DNA from: Gammaproteobacteria bacterium
GTDB lineage: Bacteria > Pseudomonadota > Gammaproteobacteria > GRL18
Assembly: GCA_016744375.1 (NCBI GenBank)
Contig: JADGEM010000015.1
Location: 1 to 64,000, forward strand
Direction: 5' to 3'
Length of the DNA stretch: 64,000 nt
In this document: positions 36,280 to 46,940 of the stretch, in pieces
Numbering within the stretch: the stretch's first letter is position 1
Layout: each line of letters begins with the position of its first letter
Translations under genes and position numbers: made by a program
Notes under the pieces: model-generated
The model's database searches: none
What the model saw: only the letters and a program-made list of their open reading frames with translations
What the model was told of the DNA's origin: nothing

Positions 36280-37689
36280 TTAAAATGATTTCCCAGATTT
36301 TTTTTCTCTACCGGCGCTACTAGAGCCTTTTAAATGAGTACCCATCAATCGAGACCAAAGTGCATTGCCTAAAGGGTACTTGTATCGAGTTTCGTGTTCT
36401 GCTCGTAAGATCAGTGCTATTACCACACACATAACCATCATACTGCTGCCCCCATAACTCATTAACGGTAGAGTTAAACCTTTGGTCGGTAACACCCCCA
36501 TATTTACAGCAATATTGACAAATGCCTGCAAGCCAAGCCAGATAGCTAAACCAAACATAAGATAGGCTGAAAATGTCTGCTTAAGTCTGTCTGCTTTTTT
36601 TGCCAGTATAAAAATCCGACTGACTAATGCACTGAACAAAGCAATAATAGATACAGCACCTACCGCTCCTAATTCTTCTGCCAGCACAGCAAATAAAAAA
36701 TCGGTATGACCTTCAGGTAAATAAAATAATTTCTGAATGCTATTACCAAGTCCAACTCCTGTAAACTCACCTCGACCAAAAGCAATCAATGATTGTGTTA
36801 ACTGAAACCCTGTATTAAATGGATCAGCCCAGGGATCCATAAATGATTGTATGCGAGCCAGTCGATAGGGCTCTAAAATAATCAAATAGTAAACTCCCAA
36901 AGCCATGACCATAATCAGCACTGCAAATTGCCACAATTTAACACCACCTAAAAACAACATGCCTAGCGCTGTTACAGAAATAACAACCGTAGCACCAAGA
37001 TCAGGTTCCATTAGTAATAAAACAGCAACAGCGGCCAGGACAACCATAGGCATAAAAAAACCTTTTATCGTTTCTCTGACATTATCATTATGTCTGACTA
37101 GATAACCTGCCAGGTAAATAACCATCGCCAGCTTTGCAAGTTCTGAAACCTGAAGATTAAAAACGCCCATAGAAATCCACCGTGAACTGCCGTTTATTTC
37201 TCTGCCAATTCCAGGAACCAATACTGCAATTAATAGCATCAAACTAACTAATAACAAAAATGGTCCTATTTTTTGCCATAACGTTATCGGTGTAAATAAA
37301 ACCAAAGTTCCAATTCCTAAACCAAATCCAGTCGCAATAAGTTGTCGATATAAATAATAAAAAGGGTCACCATTATTTCTATCAGCAATTGATATAGATG
37401 CCGAGCCAACCATCGTAATACCAATGGCAATAATACTGACTGTAATAACCAACAGCCATGGATCAAATAACCATCTTTGCTCTTTGTCTGAAACAACCTG
37501 TGTTGCTCGTTTTGTTGAACGAGGCTTTCTTTTTTTACTTACATTTTTACTATTAACTTTTATTTTTTCACCACGCTTTCTGGCACTCTGCTCAAACATT
37601 TTGCTGAGTGAGTCACTATTATCAGCTGGCATAACCGGCTTTTTAGTCAGAGTATCAAGTGTAACTTCAACTGACATTTTTAAGCTCAC
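36280..37689 (-). CDS. ftsW: Septal peptidoglycan polymerase FtsW (SEDS family)
   Basis: A 469-aa polytopic SEDS glycosyltransferase that works with FtsI. The SEDS signature is in AELGAVGAVSIIALFSALVS and LPLMSYGGSSMMVMCV, and the catalytic Asp region in YLPEGHTDFLFAVLAEELG. Ten membrane segments begin at about residue 75. The cytoplasmic N-terminus before that is long and strongly basic (KRGEKIKVNSKNVSKKRKPR and following), longer than in E. coli FtsW. The start overlaps the murD end by 23 nt; an internal ATG 12 nt later (MSVEVT) would still overlap by 11 nt. Confidence 0.96.
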   Translation of the reverse strand: MSLKMSVEVTLDTLTKKPVMPADNSDSLSKMFEQSARKRGEKIKVNSKNVSKKRKPRSTKRATQVVSDKEQRWLFDPWLLVITVSIIAIGITMVGSASISIADRNNGDPFYYLYRQLIATGFGLGIGTLVLFTPITLWQKIGPFLLLVSLMLLIAVLVPGIGREINGSSRWISMGVFNLQVSELAKLAMVIYLAGYLVRHNDNVRETIKGFFMPMVVLAAVAVLLLMEPDLGATVVISVTALGMLFLGGVKLWQFAVLIMVMALGVYYLIILEPYRLARIQSFMDPWADPFNTGFQLTQSLIAFGRGEFTGVGLGNSIQKLFYLPEGHTDFLFAVLAEELGAVGAVSIIALFSALVSRIFILAKKADRLKQTFSAYLMFGLAIWLGLQAFVNIAVNMGVLPTKGLTLPLMSYGGSSMMVMCVVIALILRAEHETRYKYPLGNALWSRLMGTHLKGSSSAGREKKSGKSF

Positions 37690-39124
37690 TCTTTGCTTTA
37701 GTTTTAAACTCAGACCTTATGAGCAATACATTTTCTTTAAAATCTTGTCCTCTTTGCATATAATTCTGATACATATCAAAACTGGCACAGGCTGGTGAAA
37801 ATAGGATGATATCACTTGAACTTGCCAGTTTGTATGCCATTGAAACGGCCTCAAACATTGTATCAACTGAGTATAAAAAGGTATTTTCTACTCCTGCTTT
37901 TAAAGCACTGCTCTTTATCATTTCCAAATCAACACCCATTAAAATAGTTGACTTGATTTTGCTCTTTATAACCTTACCCAATTCTGTAAAGTCTGCATCT
38001 TTAGCAACACCACCAGCAATTAAAATGACCTTTCTCTGTGGTTGTTCTTTACCCTCATCAGCTTCAAGACCATTAATTGCAGCAATTGTTGCTCCAGTGT
38101 TTGTCCCTTTTGAATCATTATAAAACACCACACCATTAATCTGATCAACCCATTCACACCGATGGGCAAGCCCCGTGTATTCTTTAACTGCAGCAAGCAT
38201 TATTTCCATGTCTAACTGCAATGGTTCAAGCAGTGCCAGTGCTGCTAGAGTGTTAATATAGTTAAATGTACCCTTAATTTTGAGTTCATTCACATGAAGA
38301 ATTTCATCCGCACCTTTCATTAAAAAGCTATTTTTCAGGCGATATTCTGCTGAAGGCTTTTTACCCGCTGAAGGCTCCTCACCAAATGTACTGATACTAT
38401 ATTCTGCATCATTGTTTGCAAGTGCATCTTCTATCCGCTGAAGTGTTATTTCTTCATTAATATTCACTACAGCATTTTTAGTATTTTTATAAATACTTTC
38501 TTTTACTTTTCTGTAATCATCCAGATCATTATATCGGTCCATGTGATCTTCAGTGACATTTAAAACTGTGGCTGAGACTGTTTTTAATTTATAGGTTGTT
38601 TCTAATTGAAAACTTGATAATTCCAGAATATACAAGTCACTATGAGTATCCAGAAGTTCCAGAGCTGGGATACCAAGATTACCACCAGCTATGGCTTTAA
38701 CGCCGCTATCCTGAGCAATTTTTTCTACTAATGTTGTTACGGTGCTTTTTCCATTTGAACCTGTAATAGCGATAACCGGTTTATCAACAACTTGAGCAAA
38801 AAGTTCGATATCGCCCAAAATAAAACATCCCTTTTCAACCAGAGAAACAAAAAGCTCGCTACGAATTGAAATACCGGGACTGACTACAATCTGCTGATAG
38901 TTTACAAATTGCTCATATTTAAAATCACCGGCTAAAATTTCAATTGGATTATAATTTTCGACTATTTCATCCAATGTTGACCATTCTTTTCTATTATCAG
39001 CCAAAGCAAAAGAACAAGCTCTCTGTTTAAGATAGCGAGCACAAGACAAACCAGTCCCTCCGATACCGACAATTAATGTCGGTATGCTGAAGTCAAACTG
39101 CTTGTTGTCTGTTCTTTTTATCAT
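37667..39124 (-). CDS. murD: UDP-N-acetylmuramoyl-L-alanine--D-glutamate ligase MurD
   Basis: A 485-aa Mur ligase adding D-glutamate. Motifs are TLIVGIGGTGLSCARYLKQR at the N-terminus, ITGSNGKSTVTTLVEKI as the P-loop, LELSSFQLETT as the metal site, and FYNDSKGTNTGATIAAI at the start of domain 3. The length exceeds E. coli MurD (438 aa), with an insertion at about 235-265 that repeats an acidic phrase (GEEPSAGKKPSAEYRL). It lies 20 nt after mraY and overlaps ftsW. Confidence 0.96.
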   Translation of the reverse strand: MIKRTDNKQFDFSIPTLIVGIGGTGLSCARYLKQRACSFALADNRKEWSTLDEIVENYNPIEILAGDFKYEQFVNYQQIVVSPGISIRSELFVSLVEKGCFILGDIELFAQVVDKPVIAITGSNGKSTVTTLVEKIAQDSGVKAIAGGNLGIPALELLDTHSDLYILELSSFQLETTYKLKTVSATVLNVTEDHMDRYNDLDDYRKVKESIYKNTKNAVVNINEEITLQRIEDALANNDAEYSISTFGEEPSAGKKPSAEYRLKNSFLMKGADEILHVNELKIKGTFNYINTLAALALLEPLQLDMEIMLAAVKEYTGLAHRCEWVDQINGVVFYNDSKGTNTGATIAAINGLEADEGKEQPQRKVILIAGGVAKDADFTELGKVIKSKIKSTILMGVDLEMIKSSALKAGVENTFLYSVDTMFEAVSMAYKLASSSDIILFSPACASFDMYQNYMQRGQDFKENVLLIRSEFKTKAKSELKNVS

Positions 39125-39144
39125 GAGTTATTTTTTATAAGCCT

Positions 39145-40227
39145 TTAACGTATTTTTAATGATGCCAGTCCAATTAAAACCAGAATAACAGTAATGATCC
39201 AAAAACGGACAATGACTCTGGGCTCTGGCCATCCCTTTAATTCAAAGTGATGATGAATAGGAGCCATTCTAAAAATCCGCCTTCCAGTCAACTTATAGGA
39301 ACCGACCTGCAATATAACTGAGACAGTTTCCATTACAAATACACCACCCATAATGAACAGAATAATTTCCTGGCGCACAACCACCGCAATAATACCAAGA
39401 CCTGCACCCAGGGCCAGCGCACCAACATCACCCATAAAAACTTGTGCAGGATAGGTGTTAAACCATAAAAAACCCAAACCAGCACCAACAAAAGCGGCAC
39501 AAATTACAACAATTTCACCAACCCCGTGAATATAGGGAATTCCTAAGTACTCTGCAAAGTTATAATGTCCAGTCAAGTAAGCAAAAATACCTAATGCCCC
39601 TGCGACCATGACGGTAGGCATAATGGCCAAACCATCTAGGCCGTCTGTTAAATTAACGGCATTACTGCTGCCGACAATCACAAGATAAGTCAGCAAAATA
39701 TAAAAGGGTCCTAAATCAATAAAAACATCCTTCATAAATGGAATCAGTAATAATGTTTCTTCAGGTGTTTGCGCACTTATGTATAGAAAAATGGAAGCAA
39801 CCAGGCCAATAATGCTTTGCCAAAAGTACTTATAGCGTGCAATTAATCCTTTCGTATTTTTATGAACCACTTTTTTATAATCATCAATCCAGCCAACAAT
39901 GCCAAATGACAAAGTAACCAGTAGCACAACCCAGACATAATGATTTGTTAAATCACCCCATAATAGCGTGCTGACTGCAATAGCCACCAGAATCAAAGCA
40001 CCACCCATTGTCGGCGTGCCAGCTTTACTAAGGTGACTTTCAGGACCATCATTTCTTACAACCTGACCAATTTGTCTAACACTGAGTTTCTTTATCACAA
40101 AAGGTCCCACCAGCAATGCAATGGACAGAGCAGTTAGAATTCCTAAAATAGCACGCAATGTCAGATATGAAAAAACATTAAACGCACTATAATATTGAGA
40201 TAAGTATTCAGCCAGAGCCAGTAACAT
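39145..40227 (-). CDS. mraY: Phospho-MurNAc-pentapeptide transferase MraY
   Basis: A 360-aa membrane enzyme making lipid I from UDP-MurNAc-pentapeptide and undecaprenyl phosphate; the length equals that of E. coli MraY. Ten membrane segments are apparent. Catalytic and substrate motifs include [17 protein letters not shown] (DD pair), [32 protein letters not shown] and the His-rich [17 protein letters not shown]. The ATG overlaps the murF stop by one base. Confidence 0.98.
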   Translation of the reverse strand: MLLALAEYLSQYYSAFNVFSYLTLRAILGILTALSIALLVGPFVIKKLSVRQIGQVVRNDGPESHLSKAGTPTMGGALILVAIAVSTLLWGDLTNHYVWVVLLVTLSFGIVGWIDDYKKVVHKNTKGLIARYKYFWQSIIGLVASIFLYISAQTPEETLLLIPFMKDVFIDLGPFYILLTYLVIVGSSNAVNLTDGLDGLAIMPTVMVAGALGIFAYLTGHYNFAEYLGIPYIHGVGEIVVICAAFVGAGLGFLWFNTYPAQVFMGDVGALALGAGLGIIAVVVRQEIILFIMGGVFVMETVSVILQVGSYKLTGRRIFRMAPIHHHFELKGWPEPRVIVRFWIITVILVLIGLASLKIR

Positions 40228-41663
40228 TATTGACCACCTTTTTGTTGTCTGGTTGTTGAGGAACTGTCAATTAACGCTTTAACAACCGTTTCCATTGCCA
40301 TACTTCTGGAGCCTTTGATTAAAACAACACTTTGTTTACCCAACTTGTTTTTCACCTTGTGAAGTAATGCATCTTTATCTGAAAAATGAATCGCTTCTAT
40401 TTTGTTACTCGCAGAAACGGATTTATAGCCATCAATTGTTTTTTGGCTCATTACTCCCACTGTGAATAATTGTCTGATTCCCATATTTGCCACATCAATG
40501 CCCAACTGATAGTGTAAATATTCAGACTCATCACCCAGTTCTGCCATGTCACCGAGAATTAAGACAGGCTCACCTTTAAGCTGTTTTATAGCATCCACCC
40601 CAGCTCGTACTGAACCTGGGTTAGCATTGTAGGTATCGTCAAAAATTACTGCTCCATTGACCCCTGCTTTCTGTTCTAATCTTCCTGAGGCGTTAGTGAA
40701 ACTTTCTAATCCAGCCTTGATATCATCCAGGCTGCAGCCCGATGACAAAGTAACCGCAGCAGCAGCCAAAGCATTATAGACATTATGCTGACCAAACTGT
40801 TTTAAACAAACTTTCTGGTTTCCCTCTGGCGTTTTAATTAAAAGCTCAATACCGTCATTTAATTGTTTATATTCAGCACTAATATCCGCATCAGTTTTTA
40901 TCCCAAAGGTAACCTGCTTTATCAGTCCATTTTCACTGGGCTGTTTCTGACAGAAATCCTTCCAGTAATCAGAAAAATGATCATCCGCATTTATTACTGC
41001 CGTGCCATCATTTTCAAGTCCGGTATAGATTTCTGCCTTACCTTTAGCAATACCTTCTATTGAACCAAAGCCCTCAATATGAGCATGAGTCACATTGGTG
41101 ATCACAGCGACATCCGGCTGTACCATATTCACTAATTGCTTAATTTCACCAATATGATTGGCTCCTAACTCAACCACCGCAGCTTTATGTTCTTTGGTTA
41201 ATCTCAGCAGTGTGAGTGGCACACCAATCTCATTATTAAGATTACCTTTGGTTGCTAATACCACATCATTATCTTGAGGATCTGCAGCGTATTTCTTTTG
41301 GAAAATAGACGCTATCATTTCTTTTACGGTTGTCTTACCACAACTACCTGTAATCGCAACAATTGGCAAAGAAAATGCAGAGCTCCATAATGAAGCAATA
41401 TCACCCAAAGCTATTCTGGTATTTTCAACAACAATCTGAGGCAATACAGATTGGCAAACTCGTTCAACAACCAAACCACAGGCTCCTTTTTTTTCAGCCT
41501 GGTCAATGTATGCATGAGCATCAAAGTTTTCACCTTTAAGGGCAACAAATAAATCACCCGCTTCCAGGGTACGAGTATTAATACTCACATTAGAAAAATT
41601 ACAATCTCCTCCAATTAAATCAACACACATGGTAGCAGCAACCTGAGCAAGAGTTTGATTCAT
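40227..41663 (-). CDS. murF: UDP-MurNAc-tripeptide--D-Ala-D-Ala ligase MurF
   Basis: A 478-aa Mur ligase adding the D-Ala-D-Ala made by Ddl. The P-loop is [19 protein letters not shown], followed by [16 protein letters not shown] and [16 protein letters not shown]. Domain 3 starts with [19 protein letters not shown] chose the ATG at 41663 because it forms an ATGA overlap with the murE stop and has GGGAGGG 7 nt upstream; an ATG 15 nt earlier would add MGGLP by reading through that ribosome-binding site. Downstream it overlaps mraY by one base. Confidence 0.96.
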   Translation of the reverse strand: MNQTLAQVAATMCVDLIGGDCNFSNVSINTRTLEAGDLFVALKGENFDAHAYIDQAEKKGACGLVVERVCQSVLPQIVVENTRIALGDIASLWSSAFSLPIVAITGSCGKTTVKEMIASIFQKKYAADPQDNDVVLATKGNLNNEIGVPLTLLRLTKEHKAAVVELGANHIGEIKQLVNMVQPDVAVITNVTHAHIEGFGSIEGIAKGKAEIYTGLENDGTAVINADDHFSDYWKDFCQKQPSENGLIKQVTFGIKTDADISAEYKQLNDGIELLIKTPEGNQKVCLKQFGQHNVYNALAAAAVTLSSGCSLDDIKAGLESFTNASGRLEQKAGVNGAVIFDDTYNANPGSVRAGVDAIKQLKGEPVLILGDMAELGDESEYLHYQLGIDVANMGIRQLFTVGVMSQKTIDGYKSVSASNKIEAIHFSDKDALLHKVKNKLGKQSVVLIKGSRSMAMETVVKALIDSSSTTRQQKGGQ

Positions 41664-43360
41664 TGGCAACCCTCCCATTCAGCTTTGGCAAAAGAGTGCA
41701 CACAGCCTTTATCGCTAAATGGAAAACGTTGGCCATTAATCTCCTGATAGTTTTCGTGCCCTTTTCCTGCAATCAGCAGAACATCATTGGCATTCATTAA
41801 ATTTAACGTTGAGTGAATGGCTTTTTCTCTATCAATTTCTATCATCACATCATCTGGCTGCTTAAATCCTGTCATAATGTCTTCAATAATTTGCTTCGCA
41901 GATTCTGTTCTTGGGTTGTCCGAAGTAATTACAACCTGATCTGCCAGCTGTTCAGCAACTTTTGCCATCAGAGGACGTTTTCCTTTATCTCTATCACCAC
42001 CACATCCAAAGAGACAGATTAATTGTCCTCTGGCGTGCGCTCGGACTGCACGAAGTGCTTTATCCAATGCATCAGAAGTATGAGCATAATCGACAACAAT
42101 CAGCGGCAAAGCGCTTTTTGATGAGTGATTCACTGGTGAAGGAAAAGTTACTTTTTCCATTCGCCCCGGGACCACGATTAATTTTTCTATACTATCCACA
42201 ATTGTACTTATTTCATTTCCCTGTGTGTGCAACACCGCAATAGAAGCAAGTATATTTTCAATATTAAAGTCACCCACAATAGACGTCTTTACTTTAAAAG
42301 CTGTTTCACCCTTTACATGCAGCCTGAAAGAAATGCCCTTATGGCCTAAATGAATAGAATCTGCAAAGTATTCTGTACTCTCATCTTTTCTGGAATAACG
42401 AATAACAGAGATTTTTTCATCGTATGAGTGATGCTTAATTGACTCAATAATTTCTTCTGAAAACAAATCATCCTGGTTCACAATGATTTGTTTAAGTGAT
42501 GAAAAATGGAATAGTTTTAATTTTTCATTGGCATAAGATTTCATATCACCATGATAATCCAGATGATCGCGAGTCAGGTTTGTGAAAATAGCACAGTCAA
42601 ATTCCACACCTTTTACCCGGCCTTGAGATAAAGCATGAGATGAAACTTCCATCACCAGAGTTTCAGCCTGTTCATCACGAAACTCTGCTATTAGCTCCTG
42701 AACTGTCACTGCATCCGGTGTTGTCAGTGTTATATGGGTTCCCTGTTTAAGCTGTCCATATAAGCCATTACCCAGAGTTCCTATCACTGCACATTTTTTC
42801 GGTGTCTTTTGAGATATTTTATTCACTGCAACGTTATTCAGGCTATGAGTTAACTGTGCAATAAAATGCGCAATCGATGTTTTTCCATTGGTTCCAGTAA
42901 TTCCAATCACATTCATTGAGTGACTGGGGTGCTGATGAAACCGTGCAGCAATTTCACCCACTTTGTCATGCAGACCCTCAACCTGAATCAAAGGCACATT
43001 CATGGTCCCTTCACCTTTTTCAACAGGGCAATTAACCGGCATGCTTTCAAGTTCTGCAGTTGGCTCCCAGGCAACGCAATTTGCACCAAGATTAATTGCT
43101 TCACCCGCATAGGCAATACCATGCTGTAAGCTATCTCCTACGCCAGCACAGGCTAAAAACAGATACTCTTCATGTATTTTATTACTATTAATAGATAAGC
43201 CTTTGAAACTAAGGTCACAATTTTCAACCCCACTAAAATCAACAAAACCATCAAACAGTGACTGTAGATGGTTATGAGGGTAGTGCTTTTCAGCTTTCCT
43301 GATTATGGGCTTCGCCAGAGGCCTGTTGAGGGAACTGGCTATGGGCAGTTGACTTTTCAT
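41660..43360 (-). CDS. murE: UDP-MurNAc-L-Ala-D-Glu--meso-DAP ligase MurE
   Basis: A 566-aa Mur ligase adding the third residue. The P-loop is VIGITGTNGKTSIAHFIAQL and the metal motif is TLVMEVSSHALSQGRVKG. The DNPRTESAKQIIED motif near residue 480 is the signature (DNPR) for meso-diaminopimelate specificity, as expected in a Gram-negative. It is longer than E. coli MurE (495 aa), with an N-terminal extension of about 30 residues and extra sequence around 90-130. It has ATGA overlaps with ftsI upstream and murF downstream. Confidence 0.96.
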   Translation of the reverse strand: MKSQLPIASSLNRPLAKPIIRKAEKHYPHNHLQSLFDGFVDFSGVENCDLSFKGLSINSNKIHEEYLFLACAGVGDSLQHGIAYAGEAINLGANCVAWEPTAELESMPVNCPVEKGEGTMNVPLIQVEGLHDKVGEIAARFHQHPSHSMNVIGITGTNGKTSIAHFIAQLTHSLNNVAVNKISQKTPKKCAVIGTLGNGLYGQLKQGTHITLTTPDAVTVQELIAEFRDEQAETLVMEVSSHALSQGRVKGVEFDCAIFTNLTRDHLDYHGDMKSYANEKLKLFHFSSLKQIIVNQDDLFSEEIIESIKHHSYDEKISVIRYSRKDESTEYFADSIHLGHKGISFRLHVKGETAFKVKTSIVGDFNIENILASIAVLHTQGNEISTIVDSIEKLIVVPGRMEKVTFPSPVNHSSKSALPLIVVDYAHTSDALDKALRAVRAHARGQLICLFGCGGDRDKGKRPLMAKVAEQLADQVVITSDNPRTESAKQIIEDIMTGFKQPDDVMIEIDREKAIHSTLNLMNANDVLLIAGKGHENYQEINGQRFPFSDKGCVHSFAKAEWEGCQ

Positions 43361-45117
43361 CCCTGCCTCCCGATATGCTGTTCTATCTGTGTCACCACAT
43401 CCGGCTGGCTTATATCATCCGGATCAATATTAAGTAAGCGTAATGCCCCGGACATCACAGTAGAAAAAAGAGGAGCTGCCACAAGACCACCATAATAATC
43501 ACCATCAGAAGGTTCATCAATCATGATAACAATAGCCATCTTGGGGGTACTTGCGGGTGCATAACCAGCAAAAACTGCACTGTATTTCTTCTTAGTATAA
43601 CCACCATGTCTGGATGCTTTTTTTACAGTTCCCGTTTTTCCAGCAACTTTATAACCTTTCACTGCAGCCTTTGGTGCAGTACCTCCCATTTTAACAACCC
43701 TTTGCATCATCGTATTCACTTGCTTCAGGGAGCGTGCTGACAATGTCACTCTCTGCCCTGAATCTTGAGCAGCAATTGCAGCTGTTGACCCTATTTCATC
43801 ATTTGCAGCCTGAGATAAAAAAGTCACTGGCATCTTTAGACCCTGCCTGGCAATAATGCCATAAGCATTTGCTAACTGCAGATTCGTTACTGACATACCA
43901 TAGCCAAAAGAGAGTGTTGCCTGCTCTATTTTTGAAACACGTCTTGGACGAACCAGGCGCCCGGAAGATTCACCAGGAAAACCACTTCCTGTATCACTAC
44001 CAAAACCAAAACTATAATAGGTATCCCATAAAAGTGATTTAGGTAAACTCAGAGCAATTTTTGAAGTACCGACATTACTGGATTTCTGTATCACAGTAGA
44101 AACATCAATCGTGCCATAAGCATGGGTATCTTTTATGGTCTTACCACGAATCATGAACCAGCCATCACCTGTTTTTATTTGCGTAGACGGACTATAGCGG
44201 CCACTATTTAAAGCTGCAGCAATTGAAATGGGCTTCATTGTTGAACCCGGCTCAAACAGGTCTGCTATCGCCCGATTACGATACAGTCTTGATTTTCGAT
44301 CTTGTAAGCGGTTGGGATTAAACCCTGGCTGACTCGCCATAGCAATCACCTCACCTGTTTCAATATCTAATATCACAATAGACCCTGATTTTGCCTTATG
44401 TTTTTGTACTGTTTTTTTTAATTCTTTATACGCCAGGTACTGAATTCGACGATCCAGACTCAGGCTTAAATCCTTACCGGGTTGAGGTGCTTTAATCTGC
44501 TCCTCAATAGCAATGATGCGACCCAGACGATCTTTAACAACCCGCTTACGACCAGACTCACCACTTAGCCACTCGTTATAAGCCAGCTCCATACCTTCCT
44601 GGCCATTATCATCCACATCAGTAAAACCCAGAACATGACCAAAAATCTCGCCATCCGGATAATAGCGTCGATACTCTCTCTGTACATGAATACCTTTGAT
44701 ATTCATGCTTAATATTCTCTGTGCCAGGTTAGGATTAATACGCCGCTTAATATAGACAAATTCTTTATTCGCGCGAATTTTAACCTTATTTTTTATGTAC
44801 TGGCTGTTCAGCTTAAGTAATTTTGCCACCTGGTAAATTTTTTTATTATCCGCTTCAAACTCTTTTGGATTAATCCAAATTGATGAAACCGGTGTACTGA
44901 TAGCCAGAGGATAACCATTCCTATCCGTTATCATACCCCGATGAGCAGTCACTTCCAGTTGCCGCAGAATACGGGCATTTCCCTGCCCTTTTAAAAACTC
45001 ATTATTGATAACCTGCAAGTCCAGAACCCGCCAGATAAGGGCACAACAAACCATAACAAGAATCAGATAAAGAAAATTGATTCGATAGGTTTGTATTTGA
45101 CCATTTATTTTTGGCAT
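43357..45117 (-). CDS. ftsI: Septal transpeptidase FtsI (PBP3)
   Basis: A 586-aa class B penicillin-binding protein that cross-links septal peptidoglycan. One membrane helix at about 12-30 is followed by the pedestal domain (RGMITDRNGYPLAIST). The transpeptidase active site has the SxxK motif in FEPGSTMKPISIAAAL, SxN in VIQKSSNVGTSKIAL and KTG in YKVAGKTGTVKKASRHGG. The size is close to E. coli FtsI (588 aa). The stop overlaps the murE start (ATGA), and ftsL lies 22 nt upstream. Confidence 0.98.
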   Translation of the reverse strand: MPKINGQIQTYRINFLYLILVMVCCALIWRVLDLQVINNEFLKGQGNARILRQLEVTAHRGMITDRNGYPLAISTPVSSIWINPKEFEADNKKIYQVAKLLKLNSQYIKNKVKIRANKEFVYIKRRINPNLAQRILSMNIKGIHVQREYRRYYPDGEIFGHVLGFTDVDDNGQEGMELAYNEWLSGESGRKRVVKDRLGRIIAIEEQIKAPQPGKDLSLSLDRRIQYLAYKELKKTVQKHKAKSGSIVILDIETGEVIAMASQPGFNPNRLQDRKSRLYRNRAIADLFEPGSTMKPISIAAALNSGRYSPSTQIKTGDGWFMIRGKTIKDTHAYGTIDVSTVIQKSSNVGTSKIALSLPKSLLWDTYYSFGFGSDTGSGFPGESSGRLVRPRRVSKIEQATLSFGYGMSVTNLQLANAYGIIARQGLKMPVTFLSQAANDEIGSTAAIAAQDSGQRVTLSARSLKQVNTMMQRVVKMGGTAPKAAVKGYKVAGKTGTVKKASRHGGYTKKKYSAVFAGYAPASTPKMAIVIMIDEPSDGDYYGGLVAAPLFSTVMSGALRLLNIDPDDISQPDVVTQIEQHIGRQG

Positions 45118-45139
45118 ATCATTTTCAAAACTTGTTTCT

Positions 45140-45409
45140 TTATTGTCTTATGTAAATAACATCACTGGTATCCGGTGTTATCATCTGTAGCTTTTCTTTT
45201 GCAATACGTTCAATTCGTGCATGTGTCGCCCAGGTATTTTGCTCTATTTGCAATTTTCCCCACTCAACATCCATATCATCTCTTTGTTTTTCCAGCTTCT
45301 GCAGTTCAACAAAAAGTTTACGATTATAATGCTTCATATAAACAACACTGATGGCCGATACAAACGTTATAATCAGCAAAATCATTATGAATAATACTTT
45401 GCCACTCAT
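45140..45409 (-). CDS. ftsL: Cell division protein FtsL
   Basis: An 89-aa bitopic protein with a very short cytoplasmic tail, a membrane helix at about 5-24 and a periplasmic leucine-zipper-like helix (LFVELQKLEKQRDDMDVEWG) followed by NTWATHARIERIAKEKLQM. It forms the FtsQLB complex that activates FtsW and FtsI. Identification rests on this architecture and on its place between rsmH and ftsI; primary sequence is poorly conserved in the family. Confidence 0.92.
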   Translation of the reverse strand: MSGKVLFIMILLIITFVSAISVVYMKHYNRKLFVELQKLEKQRDDMDVEWGKLQIEQNTWATHARIERIAKEKLQMITPDTSDVIYIRQ

Positions 45410-45420
45410 TTTTTTAGGGC

Positions 45421-46362
45421 CTATATCTTGCTCGCAACTCTCAGTACAGCACTTCTGGCACGAGGATTTTCAGCTAATTCTTGTTTACCCGCTTTAATTC
45501 TTTTACCCACCAACTTCATTTTACGGTTTACTGCTTCTTCCATAATGGGTATATCAGGTGGTAATTTGTCACCCTCAACCTTGTGTTTAAAAAAACGTTT
45601 TACTTTCCTGTCTTCAAGCGAATGAAAACTAATAACCGCTAAATGACCATCTTTTGCCAGGCAGTGATAGCTCTGCTGCAGGCACTCATCCAGATCACTT
45701 AACTCATTATTGATAAATATCCGTATTCCCTGAAAGCTCCGGGTTGCCGGATGTTTTTTCTTTTCCCAACGCGGGTGAGCCTGTTTAATAATCTCAGCGA
45801 GCTGTTTGGTGTCATTCAGTAATTCATTTTCTCTGGCTAAAACAATTGCCCTGGCAATACGTCTTGAATATCGTTCTTCACCATATTCATAGATCACATT
45901 GGCAATTTCAGCTTCTTTAGCCTTATTAATCCATTGCGCCGCACTCATACCCTGCTGGTCATTCATACGCATATCCAATGGACCGGATTGTTGAAAACTA
46001 AAACCTCTTTGCGGATCATCTAATTGTGGTGAAGAAACGCCCAGATCCAGCAAAATGCCATTTATCTTGCCACACAAACCATGTGTCGTAAGATGTTCTT
46101 CTAGTTCTGCAAAAGAGCCATGGTGAATACTAAAGCGTGAGTCATCTGAAAAATTATCTTCCGCTGTTGCAATAGCCTGAGGATCTTTATCAAAGGCAAT
46201 CAGCCTGCCATTTTTCCCTAACTGCTCAAGTATGCACTTTGAGTGTCCGCCTCGTCCAAATGTCCCATCAACATAAATACCTTCAGGAACAATCGCCAGT
46301 GTTTCAATTGACTCTCTTAGTAGTACTGGTCTATGTTCAAAGTTCATTTCTTTTTGGGTCAT
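45421..46362 (-). CDS. rsmH: 16S rRNA m4C1402 methyltransferase RsmH
   Basis: A 313-aa SAM-dependent methyltransferase modifying N4 of C1402 in 16S rRNA; RsmI, encoded at 47963, adds the 2'-O-methyl to the same nucleotide. Motif I is YVDGTFGRGGHSKCILEQLG, followed by LLDLGVSSPQLDDPQRGFSF, GPLDMRM and LAVISFHSLEDRKVKRFFK. It is second in the dcw cluster, 52 nt after mraZ and 11 nt before ftsL. Confidence 0.98.
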   Translation of the reverse strand: MTQKEMNFEHRPVLLRESIETLAIVPEGIYVDGTFGRGGHSKCILEQLGKNGRLIAFDKDPQAIATAEDNFSDDSRFSIHHGSFAELEEHLTTHGLCGKINGILLDLGVSSPQLDDPQRGFSFQQSGPLDMRMNDQQGMSAAQWINKAKEAEIANVIYEYGEERYSRRIARAIVLARENELLNDTKQLAEIIKQAHPRWEKKKHPATRSFQGIRIFINNELSDLDECLQQSYHCLAKDGHLAVISFHSLEDRKVKRFFKHKVEGDKLPPDIPIMEEAVNRKMKLVGKRIKAGKQELAENPRARSAVLRVASKI

Positions 46363-46414
46363 AGCGGTTCAAAAAGCCTGTCCAGAGTAAAAACCAGTAT
46401 TTAAAAAAGCAGAG

Positions 46415-46852
46415 TTAAAGAGAAAGTGATTCCAGTTCCTCAGATAATTCCAGCTCTTCATCATCTTCCCATTCACGATTCCAGTTATCTTCATCCCAGA
46501 CTTCAAATTTGTTGCCAATACCGACTAAAACAATTTGTTTCTTCAATCCAGTCTTTTCTCTTAAATAAGGAGGAAGATTAATGCGGCCGTTTTTATCCAT
46601 ATCACAATCAGTTGCATGCCCCAGATATAAGCGCTTTATTCTTACGGCAGCTTTATTAACGCCGGAAAGCTTAACCAGTTTAGCTTCAACCTCTTTCCAG
46701 TCATTGTACGGGTAGATAACCATGCGTTTTTCTGTATCTAAAGTAATCACCAGGTGACCGGCACAATCATCCATTAGCCGTTCTCTATAACGGCTTGGAA
46801 TTGCTAAACGCCCTTTAGCATCAAGATTGAGTTTGGTTACACCATTCAGCAC
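46415..46852 (-). CDS. mraZ: Transcriptional regulator MraZ
   Basis: A 145-aa AbrB-like protein with two tandem MraZ domains, each with a DxxxR-type motif: LDAKGRLAIPSRYRERL and MDKNGRINLPPYLREKTGL. It forms ring-shaped oligomers and represses its own operon by binding spaced TGGG-type boxes; six such boxes lie upstream at 46941-47000. The C-terminus is unusually acidic (EWEDDEELELSEELESLSL). It is the first gene of the dcw cluster. Confidence 0.97.
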   Translation of the reverse strand: MLNGVTKLNLDAKGRLAIPSRYRERLMDDCAGHLVITLDTEKRMVIYPYNDWKEVEAKLVKLSGVNKAAVRIKRLYLGHATDCDMDKNGRINLPPYLREKTGLKKQIVLVGIGNKFEVWDEDNWNREWEDDEELELSEELESLSL

Positions 46853-46940
46853 AGAAAAATACCAAAAAATTAACGGTTAATTACACTTCATTTAAGGGTT
46901 CTGAAAGTAATGAATCAAATGGAAAAATAAGCCATATCCA

